From NCBI GenBank assembly GCA_963834365.1, contig CAWIBS010000027.1:83610-147609 (forward strand): a stretch of DNA of 64,000 nucleotides, given 5' to 3'. The translations under genes and the position numbers were made by a program. Below the pieces are notes generated by a model that searched no databases, was not told the DNA's origin, and was given only the letters and a program-made list of their open reading frames with translations. Origin of the DNA: CAWJAP01 sp963834365. Its GTDB lineage: Bacteria > Acidobacteriota > Vicinamibacteria > Vicinamibacterales > Vicinamibacteraceae. Shown here piece after piece: positions 48,170-55,937 of this stretch (position 1 is the first letter of the stretch; every line of letters starts with the position of its first letter).

Positions 48170-49696
48170 ATGCAGGCGTTTCTCGACAGCATGGTGGCGC
48201 TCATCACCGAGACGTCCACCAACCTGCCGCCCGACGTGCGCGCGGCGATGAAGCGCGCCACGCAGGCCGAGCAGGCCGACAGCCGTGCGGGGCAGTCTCT
48301 CGCCATCATCGCCGAGAACATCGACCAGGCGTCATCGTGCGACGGGCCAATCTGCCAGGACACCGGCATGCCGACCTTCGAGGTGCATGCGCCGGTCGGC
48401 GCCAACCAGATCGAGATGCGGCGCCAGATCCGCGAGGCCGTGGCCGAGGCGACGCGCCGCGGCAAGCTGCGGCCGAACTCGGTGGACTCCATCACCGGCG
48501 AGAACTCCGGCAACAACCTCGGACCCGGCACGCCAATCGTGCACTTCGAGCAGTGGGAGCGCGACGAGATCGAGGTGAAGCTGATCCTGAAGGGCGGCGG
48601 CTGCGAGAACACGAACGCGCAGTACGCGCTGCCCACCGAGCTGGCGCACCTCGGGCGCGCCGACCGATCGCTCGACGGCGTCCGCAAGTGCATCCTGCAC
48701 GCGGTGTGGCAGGCGCAAGGCAAGGGGTGCGGGCCCGGCGCCGTCGGCGTCTGCATCGGCGGCGACCGGACGTCCGGGTACTTGCACGCCAAGGAGCAGC
48801 TCTTTCGGACCCTGGACGATGTCAACCCCGATCAGCGGCTGGCGGCGCTCGAATCGCACGTCATGGCGACCGTGAACAGCCTCGGCGTCGGACCGATGGG
48901 CTTCGGCGGCGGGACCTCGCTCATCGGCTGCAAGATCGGGGCGCAGAACCGCCTGCCCGCCAGCTTCTTCGTGTCGATCGCCTACGACTGCTGGGCCTTC
49001 CGCCGCCTCGGCGTGATCGTCGACGCACGGGACGGCCGGATCGTGCGCTGGCTGTACCGCGATCCCGAGGCGGCGCCGATTGCGATGGTGGACGACTCGG
49101 TCGGCACCCGGCCGTTCACCACGACCGGACGAGAGATCCGGCTGCAGGCGCCGATCGACGAGGCGACGATCCGCAGCCTGCGCGTCGGCGACGTGGTGCT
49201 CCTCTCGGGACGCGCGTTCACCGGTCGCGACGCCGTCCACCACCACCTGATGTCGCACGAGCCGCCGGTCGATCTCCGCGGCGGGGTGCTCTATCACTGC
49301 GGCCCGGTGGTGGCGAAGGACGGCGAGGGCTGGCGCGTGACGGCAGCCGGACCGACGACGAGCATCCGCGAGGAGCCGTATCAGGGGGACATCGTCCGGC
49401 GATTCGGCGTCCGCGTCGTCATGGGCAAGGGCGGGATGGGGGCGAAGACGCTCGAGGCACTCGAGGAGGCGGGCGCCGTCTACCTGAACGCGATCGGTGG
49501 CGCCGCGCAGTTCTACGCGCGGCGGATCACGCGGGTCGATGGCGTGTCGCTGCTGGAGTTCGGAACTCCGGAGGCGATGTGGCACCTCTGGCTCGAGGAC
49601 TTCCCGGCCATCGTCACGATGGATGCCCACGGCAACAGCCTGCACAAGGACGTCGAGCGCGCTTCCGCCGCCAAGCTCGAACTGTTGCGCACGTAG
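48170..49696 (+). CDS. Class I (iron-sulfur) fumarate hydratase
   Basis: 508 residues, alpha and beta parts in one chain as in FumA/FumB. The three cluster cysteines are likely in ICQDTGMPTFEVHAPVG, KGGGCENTNAQYALPTE and GCGPGAVGVCIGGDRTSGYL. The beta part shows LRGGVLYHCGPVVAK and MGKGGMGAKTLEALEEAGAV. It converts fumarate to malate in the TCA cycle and needs a [4Fe-4S] cluster, for which erpA nearby could serve. It is complete, with no frame problem. Confidence 0.92.
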   Translation: MQAFLDSMVALITETSTNLPPDVRAAMKRATQAEQADSRAGQSLAIIAENIDQASSCDGPICQDTGMPTFEVHAPVGANQIEMRRQIREAVAEATRRGKLRPNSVDSITGENSGNNLGPGTPIVHFEQWERDEIEVKLILKGGGCENTNAQYALPTELAHLGRADRSLDGVRKCILHAVWQAQGKGCGPGAVGVCIGGDRTSGYLHAKEQLFRTLDDVNPDQRLAALESHVMATVNSLGVGPMGFGGGTSLIGCKIGAQNRLPASFFVSIAYDCWAFRRLGVIVDARDGRIVRWLYRDPEAAPIAMVDDSVGTRPFTTTGREIRLQAPIDEATIRSLRVGDVVLLSGRAFTGRDAVHHHLMSHEPPVDLRGGVLYHCGPVVAKDGEGWRVTAAGPTTSIREEPYQGDIVRRFGVRVVMGKGGMGAKTLEALEEAGAVYLNAIGGAAQFYARRITRVDGVSLLEFGTPEAMWHLWLEDFPAIVTMDAHGNSLHKDVERASAAKLELLRT

Positions 49697-49698
49697 TC

Positions 49699-49770
49699 GG
49701 GGACGGGAGCCTCCGCAAAGCGCGATGGGGACGGGAGCCTCCGAAACCCGCGACGGAGGCTCCCGTCCCC
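49699..49770. repeat. GGGGACGGGAGCCTCC repeat, two direct and one inverted copy
   Basis: Copies at 49699-49714 and 49727-49742 are direct; 49755-49770 is the exact complement, so the second and third form a 16-bp perfect stem with a 12-nt loop. They lie between the convergent fumarase and map genes and could terminate both. The same word makes the hairpin at 42394-42441. Confidence 0.85.
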
Positions 49771-49771
49771 C

Positions 49772-50515
49772 TTATACGGCGGTCAGCAGCCGTGGCCCGT
49801 CCTGCGTGATCATCACCGTGTGCTCGTAGTGGGCGGCGAGCGCGCCGTTGTGCGTGCGGAGCGTCCAGCCGTCCTTCTGTTCGACGACCCGCGCCGGTCG
49901 GGCGGCGATGATGGGCTCGACCGCGACGACCATCCCGTCGGCGAGACGATCGCGCTGGTGGGGATTGAAATAGTTCAGGACGTCGGGCGGCTCGTGAATC
50001 GTTCGTCCGACGCCGTGACCCGCGACCTCGCGCAGGACGCTGAACCCCCGGGCGCGCACTTCTCCGTCGATGATGCGCCCGAGCTCGGACACGCGCGTTC
50101 CGGGCTGCGCGACCTGCATCGCCCGCTCGAACGCCTCGCGCGCCGCGTTGCATAGAGACCGGGCCGTCTCGTCGACCGGCTCCACCGGGACGGTGAGCGC
50201 CGCATCGGCAATGAAGCCGTCGAGTCGCGCCGTCACATCGAGCTTGACCAGGTCGCCTGCGGCCACCCGGCGTTCGCCGGGCACTCCGTGGACCACCTCG
50301 TCGTTGATGCTGATACAGGTGAAGCCCGGAAAGTTGTACACGGCCTGTGGCGCTGACTCCGCGCCCTGACTTCGCAGGAACTCCGCCCCGATCTCGTCGA
50401 GCTGCCGCGTGGTGATCTCCGGCCGCACGGCGGCCGCCATCGCCTGCAGCGCCAGGCCGACCAGACGACCCACCGCCGACATCCCTTCGAGCTCGGAGGT
50501 GTTCGTGATGGTCAT
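49772..50515 (-). CDS. map: Type I methionine aminopeptidase
   Basis: 247 residues; ATG 50515 directly abuts the stop of the upstream flavin reductase. Metal ligands appear in order: KLDVTARLDGFIADAALT (two Asp), AGHGVGRTIHEPP (His), MVVAVEPII (Glu) and AAHYEHTVMIT (Glu). FTCISINDEVVHGVPGERRV contains the substrate histidine. It removes the initiator methionine from nascent proteins. No N-terminal extension or SH3-binding insert is present. The cotranscribed upstream gene has no obvious functional link. Confidence 0.93.
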   Translation of the reverse strand: MTITNTSELEGMSAVGRLVGLALQAMAAAVRPEITTRQLDEIGAEFLRSQGAESAPQAVYNFPGFTCISINDEVVHGVPGERRVAAGDLVKLDVTARLDGFIADAALTVPVEPVDETARSLCNAAREAFERAMQVAQPGTRVSELGRIIDGEVRARGFSVLREVAGHGVGRTIHEPPDVLNYFNPHQRDRLADGMVVAVEPIIAARPARVVEQKDGWTLRTHNGALAAHYEHTVMITQDGPRLLTAV

Positions 50516-51379
50516 CTACCCGAATGCCTCTTCCTTGAAGTGATCCCGGGCGACGCCGAGCTCGCGCATGGCCGCGTGGACCGATTCCATGAAGCGCGGC
50601 GTCGGCTCGCGCCCCTCGGCCTTCGCCGCGCGCTTCTCCCAGACCGAGACGGCGGGACCGCACGCGTAGAAGACCGCCGCCTTGACGTCGCCCACCACGC
50701 GCGCGATGAGCTCGGTCGAGACGCGTCCGCGCTGCACGCGATCCGTGTAGCCAAAGGTCTCGGGCTCACGCGTCAGCGCGTGCACGACTGTCAGCCGGCC
50801 GGGGTGTTGCGCCTCGAGCTCGGCCAGCAGATCGCGATAGATGATGTCGTTCCAGGTCTTGTTCGAATAGACGAAGGTATGGCGGAGGCGCGGCTGGTGC
50901 TGGAGCGCCGCCTTGATGATCGACACGTTGGGCACACTTCCGGAGCCGGCGCAGAGGTGGACCATGTGATCGGTCAGATCGCCGATTCGTTCCGGCAGGA
51001 CGTAGCCGCCGGCGTAGCCGGTCACCTCCATCCGCGCGCCCTTGAGCGGATGGTAGACGAGAAACGGCGAGAGCAGCGGCGGATACTTCGTCTTCCCGCG
51101 CTCGTAGAGCTCCTCCTTGATCGTGATCGCCAGGTAGCGCTCGTCCGGGGTCGAGCACATCGAGTAGGCACGCGGCGGTTCCTTGCGGCCCTTGCTGTCC
51201 TCGAGAAAGGCGGTGTAGCCGGCGAGCGGGGCGAACTGGTGCGGGTCGATGCTGACGTACTGCCCCGCCTTGTAGTCGCGCGGGTCGTCGCCGGCGTCGA
51301 GGAGCAGGGTCACCGTGTCCGGGGTCTCCTGGACGACGTCTGCGACGACGACCGGGATGTGCTTGATGCGCTGGGTCAT
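50516..51379 (-). CDS. Ferredoxin-NADP reductase-type FAD/NAD(P)-binding oxidoreductase
   Basis: 287 residues from ATG 51379. The FAD domain has YKAGQYVSIDPHQFAPLAGY and the RxYS motif PPRAYSMCSTPDERYLAITI. The NAD(P) domain shows HLCAGSGSVPNVSIIKAALQ and VKAAVFYACGPAVSVWEKRA. No 2Fe-2S domain is attached. It should transfer electrons between NAD(P)H and a ferredoxin or oxygenase component; the partner is not in this window. It is cotranscribed with map and diverges from erpA. Confidence 0.8.
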   Translation of the reverse strand: MTQRIKHIPVVVADVVQETPDTVTLLLDAGDDPRDYKAGQYVSIDPHQFAPLAGYTAFLEDSKGRKEPPRAYSMCSTPDERYLAITIKEELYERGKTKYPPLLSPFLVYHPLKGARMEVTGYAGGYVLPERIGDLTDHMVHLCAGSGSVPNVSIIKAALQHQPRLRHTFVYSNKTWNDIIYRDLLAELEAQHPGRLTVVHALTREPETFGYTDRVQRGRVSTELIARVVGDVKAAVFYACGPAVSVWEKRAAKAEGREPTPRFMESVHAAMRELGVARDHFKEEAFG

Positions 51380-51492
51380 GAGGAGTGGGAAAGCCCACGA
51401 AACGATGGGAAGGTGGGCACATCGTTCACGATGAGGCGGCGAAAGGTCAAGCTGGGTCGGTTCGACGGCGCCGCCGCCTTGCTGCTCCGGAG

Positions 51493-51513
51493 GGCCGTTC
51501 GCTATACTAGAAC
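51493..51513 (+). promoter_or_regulatory. erpA promoter with a palindrome around the -10 element
   Basis: TATACT at 51501-51506 is a good -10. It is centred inside a perfect inverted repeat CCGTTC (51493-51498) ... GAACGG (51508-51513), 9-nt spacer, which could be an operator. The -35 is weak (CTTTGC/TTTGCT around 51478-51484), a pattern common in activated or repressed promoters. The transcript would have a leader of about 55 nt. Confidence 0.45.
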
Positions 51514-51569
51514 GGTTATCGAGGGGCCGGAACGGGCCAGGGAGTCTCAACGATCCCAGGGAGTCATCA

Positions 51570-51900
51570 ATGATCAATGTCACGCCATCGGCAGCCGAGA
51601 AGATCTCGGAGCTGTTGACCGAGGAAAACAAGCCCAACGCCGGACTTCGCGTGTTCGTGCAGGGCGGCGGCTGCTCGGGCTTCCAGTACCGGCCTGATGA
51701 TCGAGGAAGGCGCGGGCGCGACCGATGCCGATCAGACGATCCAGTCGAACGGCGTCAAGCTCTTCGTGGATCCGATCAGCGTGCGCTATTTGAAGGGCGC
51801 TGAAGTGGATTTCGTCGACAACCTCGCCGGCGGTGGGTTCACGATCCGCAACCCCAACGCCAAGTCCACATGCGGCTGCGGCTCGTCGTTCAGTGTGTAG
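51570..51900 (+). CDS. erpA: Iron-sulfur cluster insertion protein (ErpA/IscA A-type carrier), frameshifted
   Basis: AGGGAG lies 7 nt before the ATG. MINVTPSAAEKISELLTEEN, then LRVFVQGGGCSGFQY carries the first Cys. After an extra base at about 51689 the text continues LMIEEGAGATDADQTI...VDPISVRYLKGAEVDFVDN and ends STCGCGSSFSV with the CGC pair. The joined product is 110 residues, normal for A-type carriers that deliver [4Fe-4S] or [2Fe-2S] clusters. It precedes the Fur-rubrerythrin gene, linking iron-sulfur and iron/oxidative-stress functions. Confidence 0.9.
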
Positions 51901-51945
51901 GAACAGCGGTCAGGGGTCGGCTTTTCAGCTGGAGATCGCGCGCGT

Positions 51946-51973
51946 GCTGAGAGCTGGCGGCTGAGAGCTGACA
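51946..51973. repeat. Heptamer tandem array, GCTGAGA family (4 units)
   Basis: GCTGAGA, GCTGGCG, GCTGAGA, GCTGACA in perfect 7-bp phase end 6 nt before the ATG at 51980. They occupy the ribosome-binding region of the Fur-rubrerythrin gene, where no Shine-Dalgarno sequence is found. A looser GTCAGGGGTCGGC stretch precedes them. Confidence 0.85.
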
Positions 51974-51979
51974 GCGCCC

Positions 51980-52960
51980 ATGCAATCCACCTCCGCTTTC
52001 GTTGACAGCCTGCGACCCAAAGGGAGCAAGCGGTCGGGGAAGCGCGACTTCATCGTCAACGTCTTCCTGCGGCAGGACGGGCACATCAGCGCCGACGATC
52101 TCGTGGACCTGATCACCCGCGAGGACCGTCGCATCAGCCGTGCGACCGTCTACCGGACGTTGCAGTGGATGGTCGAGGCGGGCATTGCGCGCAAGGTGGA
52201 CTTTGGCGAGGGGCGGTATCGCTTCGAGCATTCCTACCGGCATCCGCGGCACTTCCACCTGATCTGCAAGTCCTGCAACCGCTCGTCCGAGTTCCTGAGC
52301 TCGGACATCGAGTCGCTCATCGAGGAGGTGGCGGCGGCCCGCCGCTTCGCGCCACGCCAGAGTGTCGTCCAGATCTATGGCACGTGCGAGGAGTGCGCCA
52401 CCGGCCGTGCCGTCCCGGCGACCGAGACCGCGACCCAGCTGCTGTTCGCCCGGGATGCGCTGCGCATCGCCATCGCCACCGAGCGGAGCGGCCGGGACTT
52501 CTATGCCCGTGCGGCAGGGATGACGCGCGACGCGCGCGCCCGCGAGATCTTCCTCAAGCTGTCAACCGAGGAAGTCGATCATCTGCACCGCCTCGAGCGG
52601 CGCTATCAGGAGCTGGTCGCCCAGGACCCCGAGCTCGAGTCGCGTCCGACGTTCCTCTTCTTCAAGGGCGCCGCCAACGGGTTGTTCGCGGCCGGCGCCG
52701 ACGAGCTGACCCGCATTGCGAGCGACCGTGAAGCGCTGCTCATCGGCATCCGATGCGAGCGCGGCTCGCACCGCTTCTTCAAGAAGTACGGCGAGCGCTT
52801 CGAAGATTCCGAAGGCAAGCAGATCTTCCTCGAATTCGCCGAGGAGGAGCGCGACCATCTCGAGCTGCTCATTCGCGAATATCGTGCGCTCGTCCGCCGC
52901 GAACCGCGTTCGGGCCCGGACTCGCCGGGGCCCGACGGCCCGCGCCGGGCGAACGCGTGA
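51980..52960 (+). CDS. Fur-family regulator fused to a ferritin-like (rubrerythrin) domain
   Basis: 326 residues. The Fur winged helix spans 20-135: RRISRATVYRTLQWMVEAGI, then the metal region HPRHFHLICKSC with His88, His91, His93, Cys96 and Cys99, plus Cys136 and Cys139. From about 150 a four-helix ferritin-like domain follows: Glu168 (ATERSGRDFY), Glu198-x2-His201 (STEEVDHLH), Glu260 and His264 (RCERGSHRFF), and Glu290-x2-His293 (AEEERDHLE), a full diiron set. A DNA-binding metal or peroxide sensor joined to a diiron domain suggests one-protein sensing and detoxification. No stop or frameshift separates the parts. Confidence 0.85.
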   Translation: MQSTSAFVDSLRPKGSKRSGKRDFIVNVFLRQDGHISADDLVDLITREDRRISRATVYRTLQWMVEAGIARKVDFGEGRYRFEHSYRHPRHFHLICKSCNRSSEFLSSDIESLIEEVAAARRFAPRQSVVQIYGTCEECATGRAVPATETATQLLFARDALRIAIATERSGRDFYARAAGMTRDARAREIFLKLSTEEVDHLHRLERRYQELVAQDPELESRPTFLFFKGAANGLFAAGADELTRIASDREALLIGIRCERGSHRFFKKYGERFEDSEGKQIFLEFAEEERDHLELLIREYRALVRREPRSGPDSPGPDGPRRANA

Positions 52961-53787
52961 TCGACCTCCACCTGCACACGACCGCGTCGGACGGCCTGCT
53001 CTCGCCGGCGGCGCTGGTCGCGCGCGTGCGCGGCGCGGGTGTCTCGGCATGTGCCGTCACCGACCACGACACGACCGACGGGCTCGCCGAGGCGGCTGAC
53101 GCGGCGAGTGCGAACGGCCTGCGTTTCCTGACCGGAGTCGAGGTCACGGCCGTCGATGCCGAACGCGACGTGCACATCCTGGGATACGGCGTGGACGCCG
53201 GCTGCACGCGGCTCGCGACGTTTCTCGCCGACCAGCGCCGCCACCGCGTCGCCCGCATCCAGCGGATCATCGAACGGCTCGCCGGGCTCGGCATGCCGCT
53301 CGCCCCGGCCCTCGTGGACGCGCTGCTCGGGGGCAACGAGGGGACGCCGAAGGACGGCCGGTCCCTGGGGCGGCCGCGCGTGGCGCGCCTGCTCGTCGAG
53401 GCCGGCTACGTCGGCTCCGTGCAGGAGGCGTTCGATGTCTGGCTGGCGCGCGATCGGCCGGCGTTCATCCCTCGCGAGGGCGCTCCGCCCCGGGACGTGA
53501 TCGTGATCATCGCGGCGGCCGGCGGTGTCGCCGCGCTGGCGCATCCCGGGTTGACCCGGCGCGACGACCTGATTCCGGCGCTGGTCGAGAACGGCATGGG
53601 TGCGCTCGAGGTCTGGCACAGCGAGCACGACGAAGCGACATCGGCTCGCTATCTGGCAATGGCCCGCGCGCACGGCCTGCTCCCGGTCGGCGGGTCCGAC
53701 TTTCACGGCGACGCCGCCGGCCGTCCGCATCGCCTCGGCCAGGTCGGGACGCCCCCCGACGTCTTCGAGACCCTCGTCGGGCGCTGA
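52957..53787 (+). CDS. PHP-domain phosphoesterase (RNase AM / nucleoside-bisphosphatase-like)
   Basis: 276 residues; GTG 52957 overlaps the previous stop (GTGA). PHP metal motifs: IDLHLHTTASDG (HxH), CAVTDHDT, FLTGVEVTAVDAERDVHILG (Glu, His), VAALAHPGLTRRDD and VGGSDFHGDAAG. The family includes 5'-3' exonucleases/phosphatases acting on 3',5'-nucleoside bisphosphates and RNA 5' ends. Coupling to the Fur-rubrerythrin gene is translational; a functional link is not obvious. The stop codon's A is the first base of a heptamer array. Confidence 0.85.
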   Translation: MIDLHLHTTASDGLLSPAALVARVRGAGVSACAVTDHDTTDGLAEAADAASANGLRFLTGVEVTAVDAERDVHILGYGVDAGCTRLATFLADQRRHRVARIQRIIERLAGLGMPLAPALVDALLGGNEGTPKDGRSLGRPRVARLLVEAGYVGSVQEAFDVWLARDRPAFIPREGAPPRDVIVIIAAAGGVAALAHPGLTRRDDLIPALVENGMGALEVWHSEHDEATSARYLAMARAHGLLPVGGSDFHGDAAGRPHRLGQVGTPPDVFETLVGR

Positions 53788-53967
53788 TCAGGGATCAGGC
53801 ATCAGGCACCAGGCCTCAGGCAGGGATCAGGCGTCAGGCACCAGGTACGATCTTCTTCGGTAGCCCGTAGCCCGTAGCCCGTAGCCCGTAGCCCGGAGCC
53901 CGACCAAAGACCAACGACCAAGACCAAAGACCAAAGACCAAAGACCAAAGACCGAACCACCGACCAG
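53787..53967. repeat. Composite heptamer array: ATCAGGC, TAGCCCG and GACCAAA families
   Basis: Three blocks follow directly after the PHP gene stop. ATCAGGG, ATCAGGC, ATCAGGC, ACCAGGC, CTCAGGC and variants fill 53787-53847. Five exact TAGCCCG plus GAGCCCG occupy 53861-53902. GACCAAA, GACCAAC and four more GACCAAA with one 6-base slip fill 53902-53956, ending in GACCGAA and CCACCGA. The last unit is about 10 nt before the next gene. This is the longest array in the window. Confidence 0.95.
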
Positions 53968-53977
53968 CCTGCGTTTC

Positions 53978-54685
53978 GTGCCTCCCGCCATCGAATTCGA
54001 GAACGTCGTCAAGCGTTACCAGGCGTTGCGTCCGCTGCGTGTGCAGCACTTGACGGTGGCCGAGGGCGAACGGGTCTCGATCACCGGGCTCGATCGCGCG
54101 GCGGCGGAGCTGTTCGTCAACCTCGTGAATGGATCCGTGCTGCCCGATCAGGGTGACGTACGCGTGTTCGGCACGCCGACGTCGGCCATCGAGGACGCGT
54201 CCGAGTGGCTCCGCTCGCTGGATCGCTTCGGCGTCGTGACCGAGCGGGCGGTGCTGCTCGAAGGATCCAGCCTGGCCCAGAATCTCGCGCTGCCGGTGAC
54301 ACTCGACATCGATCCGCTTCCTGCCGAGGTCAGGGCGTCGGTCGAGGCGCTGGCTCGTGAAGTGATGCTCCCCGCCGAGCGGCTCGATCGCCCCGTCGGC
54401 GACGCCCCGCCGGCGATACGCCTGCGCGTGCATCTCGCGCGGGCGTTGGCCATCGCCCCCCGCGTGCTTCTGCTGGAGCATCCGACGGTCGTCCTGGATG
54501 CTGCGGACGTGCCGGCGTTTGCGACGCTGGTTCGCGAGATCGCAGCCGCCAGACGGCTGGCCGTCGTCGCCATCTCCGCCGACCGGCGCTTCTGCGACGT
54601 CGTCGCGGAGCAGGCGTGGACGCTGCAGCCAGCGACGGGCCGGCTGGCTTCGAGCCGCGGATGGCGTTCATGGTTGGGACAATGA
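53978..54685 (+). CDS. ABC-transporter ATPase-like protein without a Walker A lysine
   Basis: 235 residues from GTG 53978. The start (IEFENVVKRYQALRPLRVQH) and the Walker B text PRVLLLEHPT match ABC ATPases of the MlaF/lipid-export type. Where GxxGxGKS should lie (residues about 34-52) the sequence is SITGLDRAAAELFVNLVNG with no GKS. The LSGGQ signature is replaced by GDAPPAIRLRVHLARAL. It is therefore a pseudo-ATPase, unless severe local divergence or an indel pair explains it. No permease gene is next to it. Confidence 0.7.
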   Translation: MPPAIEFENVVKRYQALRPLRVQHLTVAEGERVSITGLDRAAAELFVNLVNGSVLPDQGDVRVFGTPTSAIEDASEWLRSLDRFGVVTERAVLLEGSSLAQNLALPVTLDIDPLPAEVRASVEALAREVMLPAERLDRPVGDAPPAIRLRVHLARALAIAPRVLLLEHPTVVLDAADVPAFATLVREIAAARRLAVVAISADRRFCDVVAEQAWTLQPATGRLASSRGWRSWLGQ

Positions 54686-54719
54686 CACCTGGCCGACGAC
54701 GACCGGCGCGGGAGGTGTG

Positions 54720-55428
54720 GTGAGACCGCGAAAGACGTTGCTGCTGTTCGACATCGACGGCACCCTCATCCTGACCGGAGGGGCGGGGACGCGCGCGATG
54801 TCGCGGGCGTTTGCACTGACGCACGGCCTGGAGGATGCCATGCGCTCGGTGGACGTAGCGGGCCGTACCGACCGGATCATCATGCGCGATGCGCTGGCCG
54901 GCGCCGGGCATGCCTTCGACGAGGCGGGGCTCGATCGTTTCCGCGAGACCTACTGCTCGTTTCTCCGCGAGGAGCTGGCGCGTGACGGCATCGGCCGGAA
55001 GGGTGCGCTGCCGGGCGTCCCGGGTCTGCTCGCGGCGCTTGCCGCGCGCGACGATGTGAGCCTGGCGCTGCTGACCGGGAACTTCCGGCAGTCGGCGGAG
55101 ATCAAACTGGCGTGGTTCGAGCTGTGGCATTACTTCCCGTGGGGGGTGTTCGGCGAGGAGGCCTTCGAGCGGGACCACCTCTCGTCCCTTGCCCTCGAGC
55201 GGCATCGTGAACGCGAATCGGCGCCCATCAATCCCGCCGACGTCGTCGTGATCGGTGACACGCCCCATGACGTGCGGTGCGCGCGTGCTATCGGTGCCCG
55301 GGCGGTCGCAGTCGCTACAGGTCGGTCCAATCTCACGGCTCTCAAGCCGTCACTCGCCGGACGCGCTCTTCGCGGACTTGAGCGATCTGAACGCGGTCGT
55401 CGAGAGCCTGGTCGAGCCTTGGCGCTGA
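54720..55428 (+). CDS. HAD-family phosphatase, frameshifted at the 3' end
   Basis: GTG 54720 has GGAGG 4 nt upstream. HAD motifs: LLFDIDGTLILTGGAG (I, nucleophile Asp), LALLTGNFRQS (II), AEIKLAWFELW (III, Lys) and VVIGDTPHDVRCARAIGARA (IV). The cap is a helical C1 type. An indel near 55345 breaks the frame. The expected C-terminus SPDALFADLSDLNAVVESLV follows in the next frame with TGA at 55426-55428. It is a phosphoglycolate-phosphatase-like hydrolase, converging on the tRNA-Sec repeat array. Confidence 0.88.
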
Positions 55429-55445
55429 GGTAAAGAACGAAGCGC

Positions 55446-55752
55446 AAGCAGATGCGCCGCCAGCCGCTTCTGCGGCTGGTGGAAGCGCGAAGAGTCGACC
55501 CCGGACGCGAGGCCGCAGGCCGGAGCGTCGTGGCTGATGAGCAGGCGCGCCGCCAGTCGCTCCTGCGGTGGCGGAAGCGCGAGGGAGTCGACCCCGGACG
55601 CGAGGCGCAGGCGAGCGTCGTGGCTGATGAGCAGGCGCGCCGCCAGCCGCTTCTGCGGTGGCGGAAGCGCGAGGGAGTCGACCCCGGACGCGAGGCCGCA
55701 GGCCGGAGCGTCGTGGCTGATGAGCAGGCGCGCTGCCAGCCGCTTCTGCGGC
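55446..55752 (-). repeat. Three tandem units with tRNA-Sec 3'-end mimics downstream of tRNA-Sec
   Basis: The GGAAGCG of the tRNA 3' acceptor strand recurs at 55481, 55573 and 55663 (plus coordinates) besides 55757 in the gene, so spacing is 92, 90 and 94 bp. On the minus strand each unit reads TCGACTC, 4 nt, GCGCTTCC, then GCCA or ACCA: the T-loop region, acceptor strand and CCA in the same spacing as the tRNA. A hairpin CCGC-AGAAGC-GGCTGG follows, then GTCGTGGCTGATGAGCAGGC (plus-strand form). It is not CRISPR and encodes no convincing protein. Confidence 0.85.
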
Positions 55753-55849
55753 TGGCGGAAGCGCCTGAGAGTCGAACTCAGCCCTCCCGCATCAGCGGGA
55801 GACCACCGGTTTTGAAGACCGGGAGGGCCACCGGGCCCCGTTCGCTTCC
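55753..55849 (-). tRNA. selC: tRNA-Sec (UCA anticodon)
   Basis: Read on the minus strand, the 97-nt gene (with encoded GCCA) folds as a selenocysteine tRNA. The acceptor is GGAAGCG(A) with CGCTTCC. The D stem has 6 bp (GGGGCC/GGCCCT) with a 4-nt loop. The anticodon arm CCGGT-CTTCAAA-ACCGG carries TCA. The variable arm is long (CTCCCGC/GCGGGAG) and the T arm is CTGAG-TTCGACT-CTCAG. A six-pair D stem and large variable arm are diagnostic. Bacterial tRNA-Sec reads UGA with SelB; selA, selB and selD are not in this window. A cold-shock gene lies 88 nt upstream on the same strand. Confidence 0.93.
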
Positions 55850-55937
55850 TGAATGTCTGGCCCTGACTGCCGACGGGCGTCGGCGGGCTGGTTGGCCGGC
55901 CGTGGCGCGGCCGGCCGGATGGATCGTGCCTCGAACC

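Noticed and set aside
55446..55752. CRISPR array
   Set aside because: Units of about 92 bp are similar along their whole length, so there are no unique spacers, and no cas genes are present.
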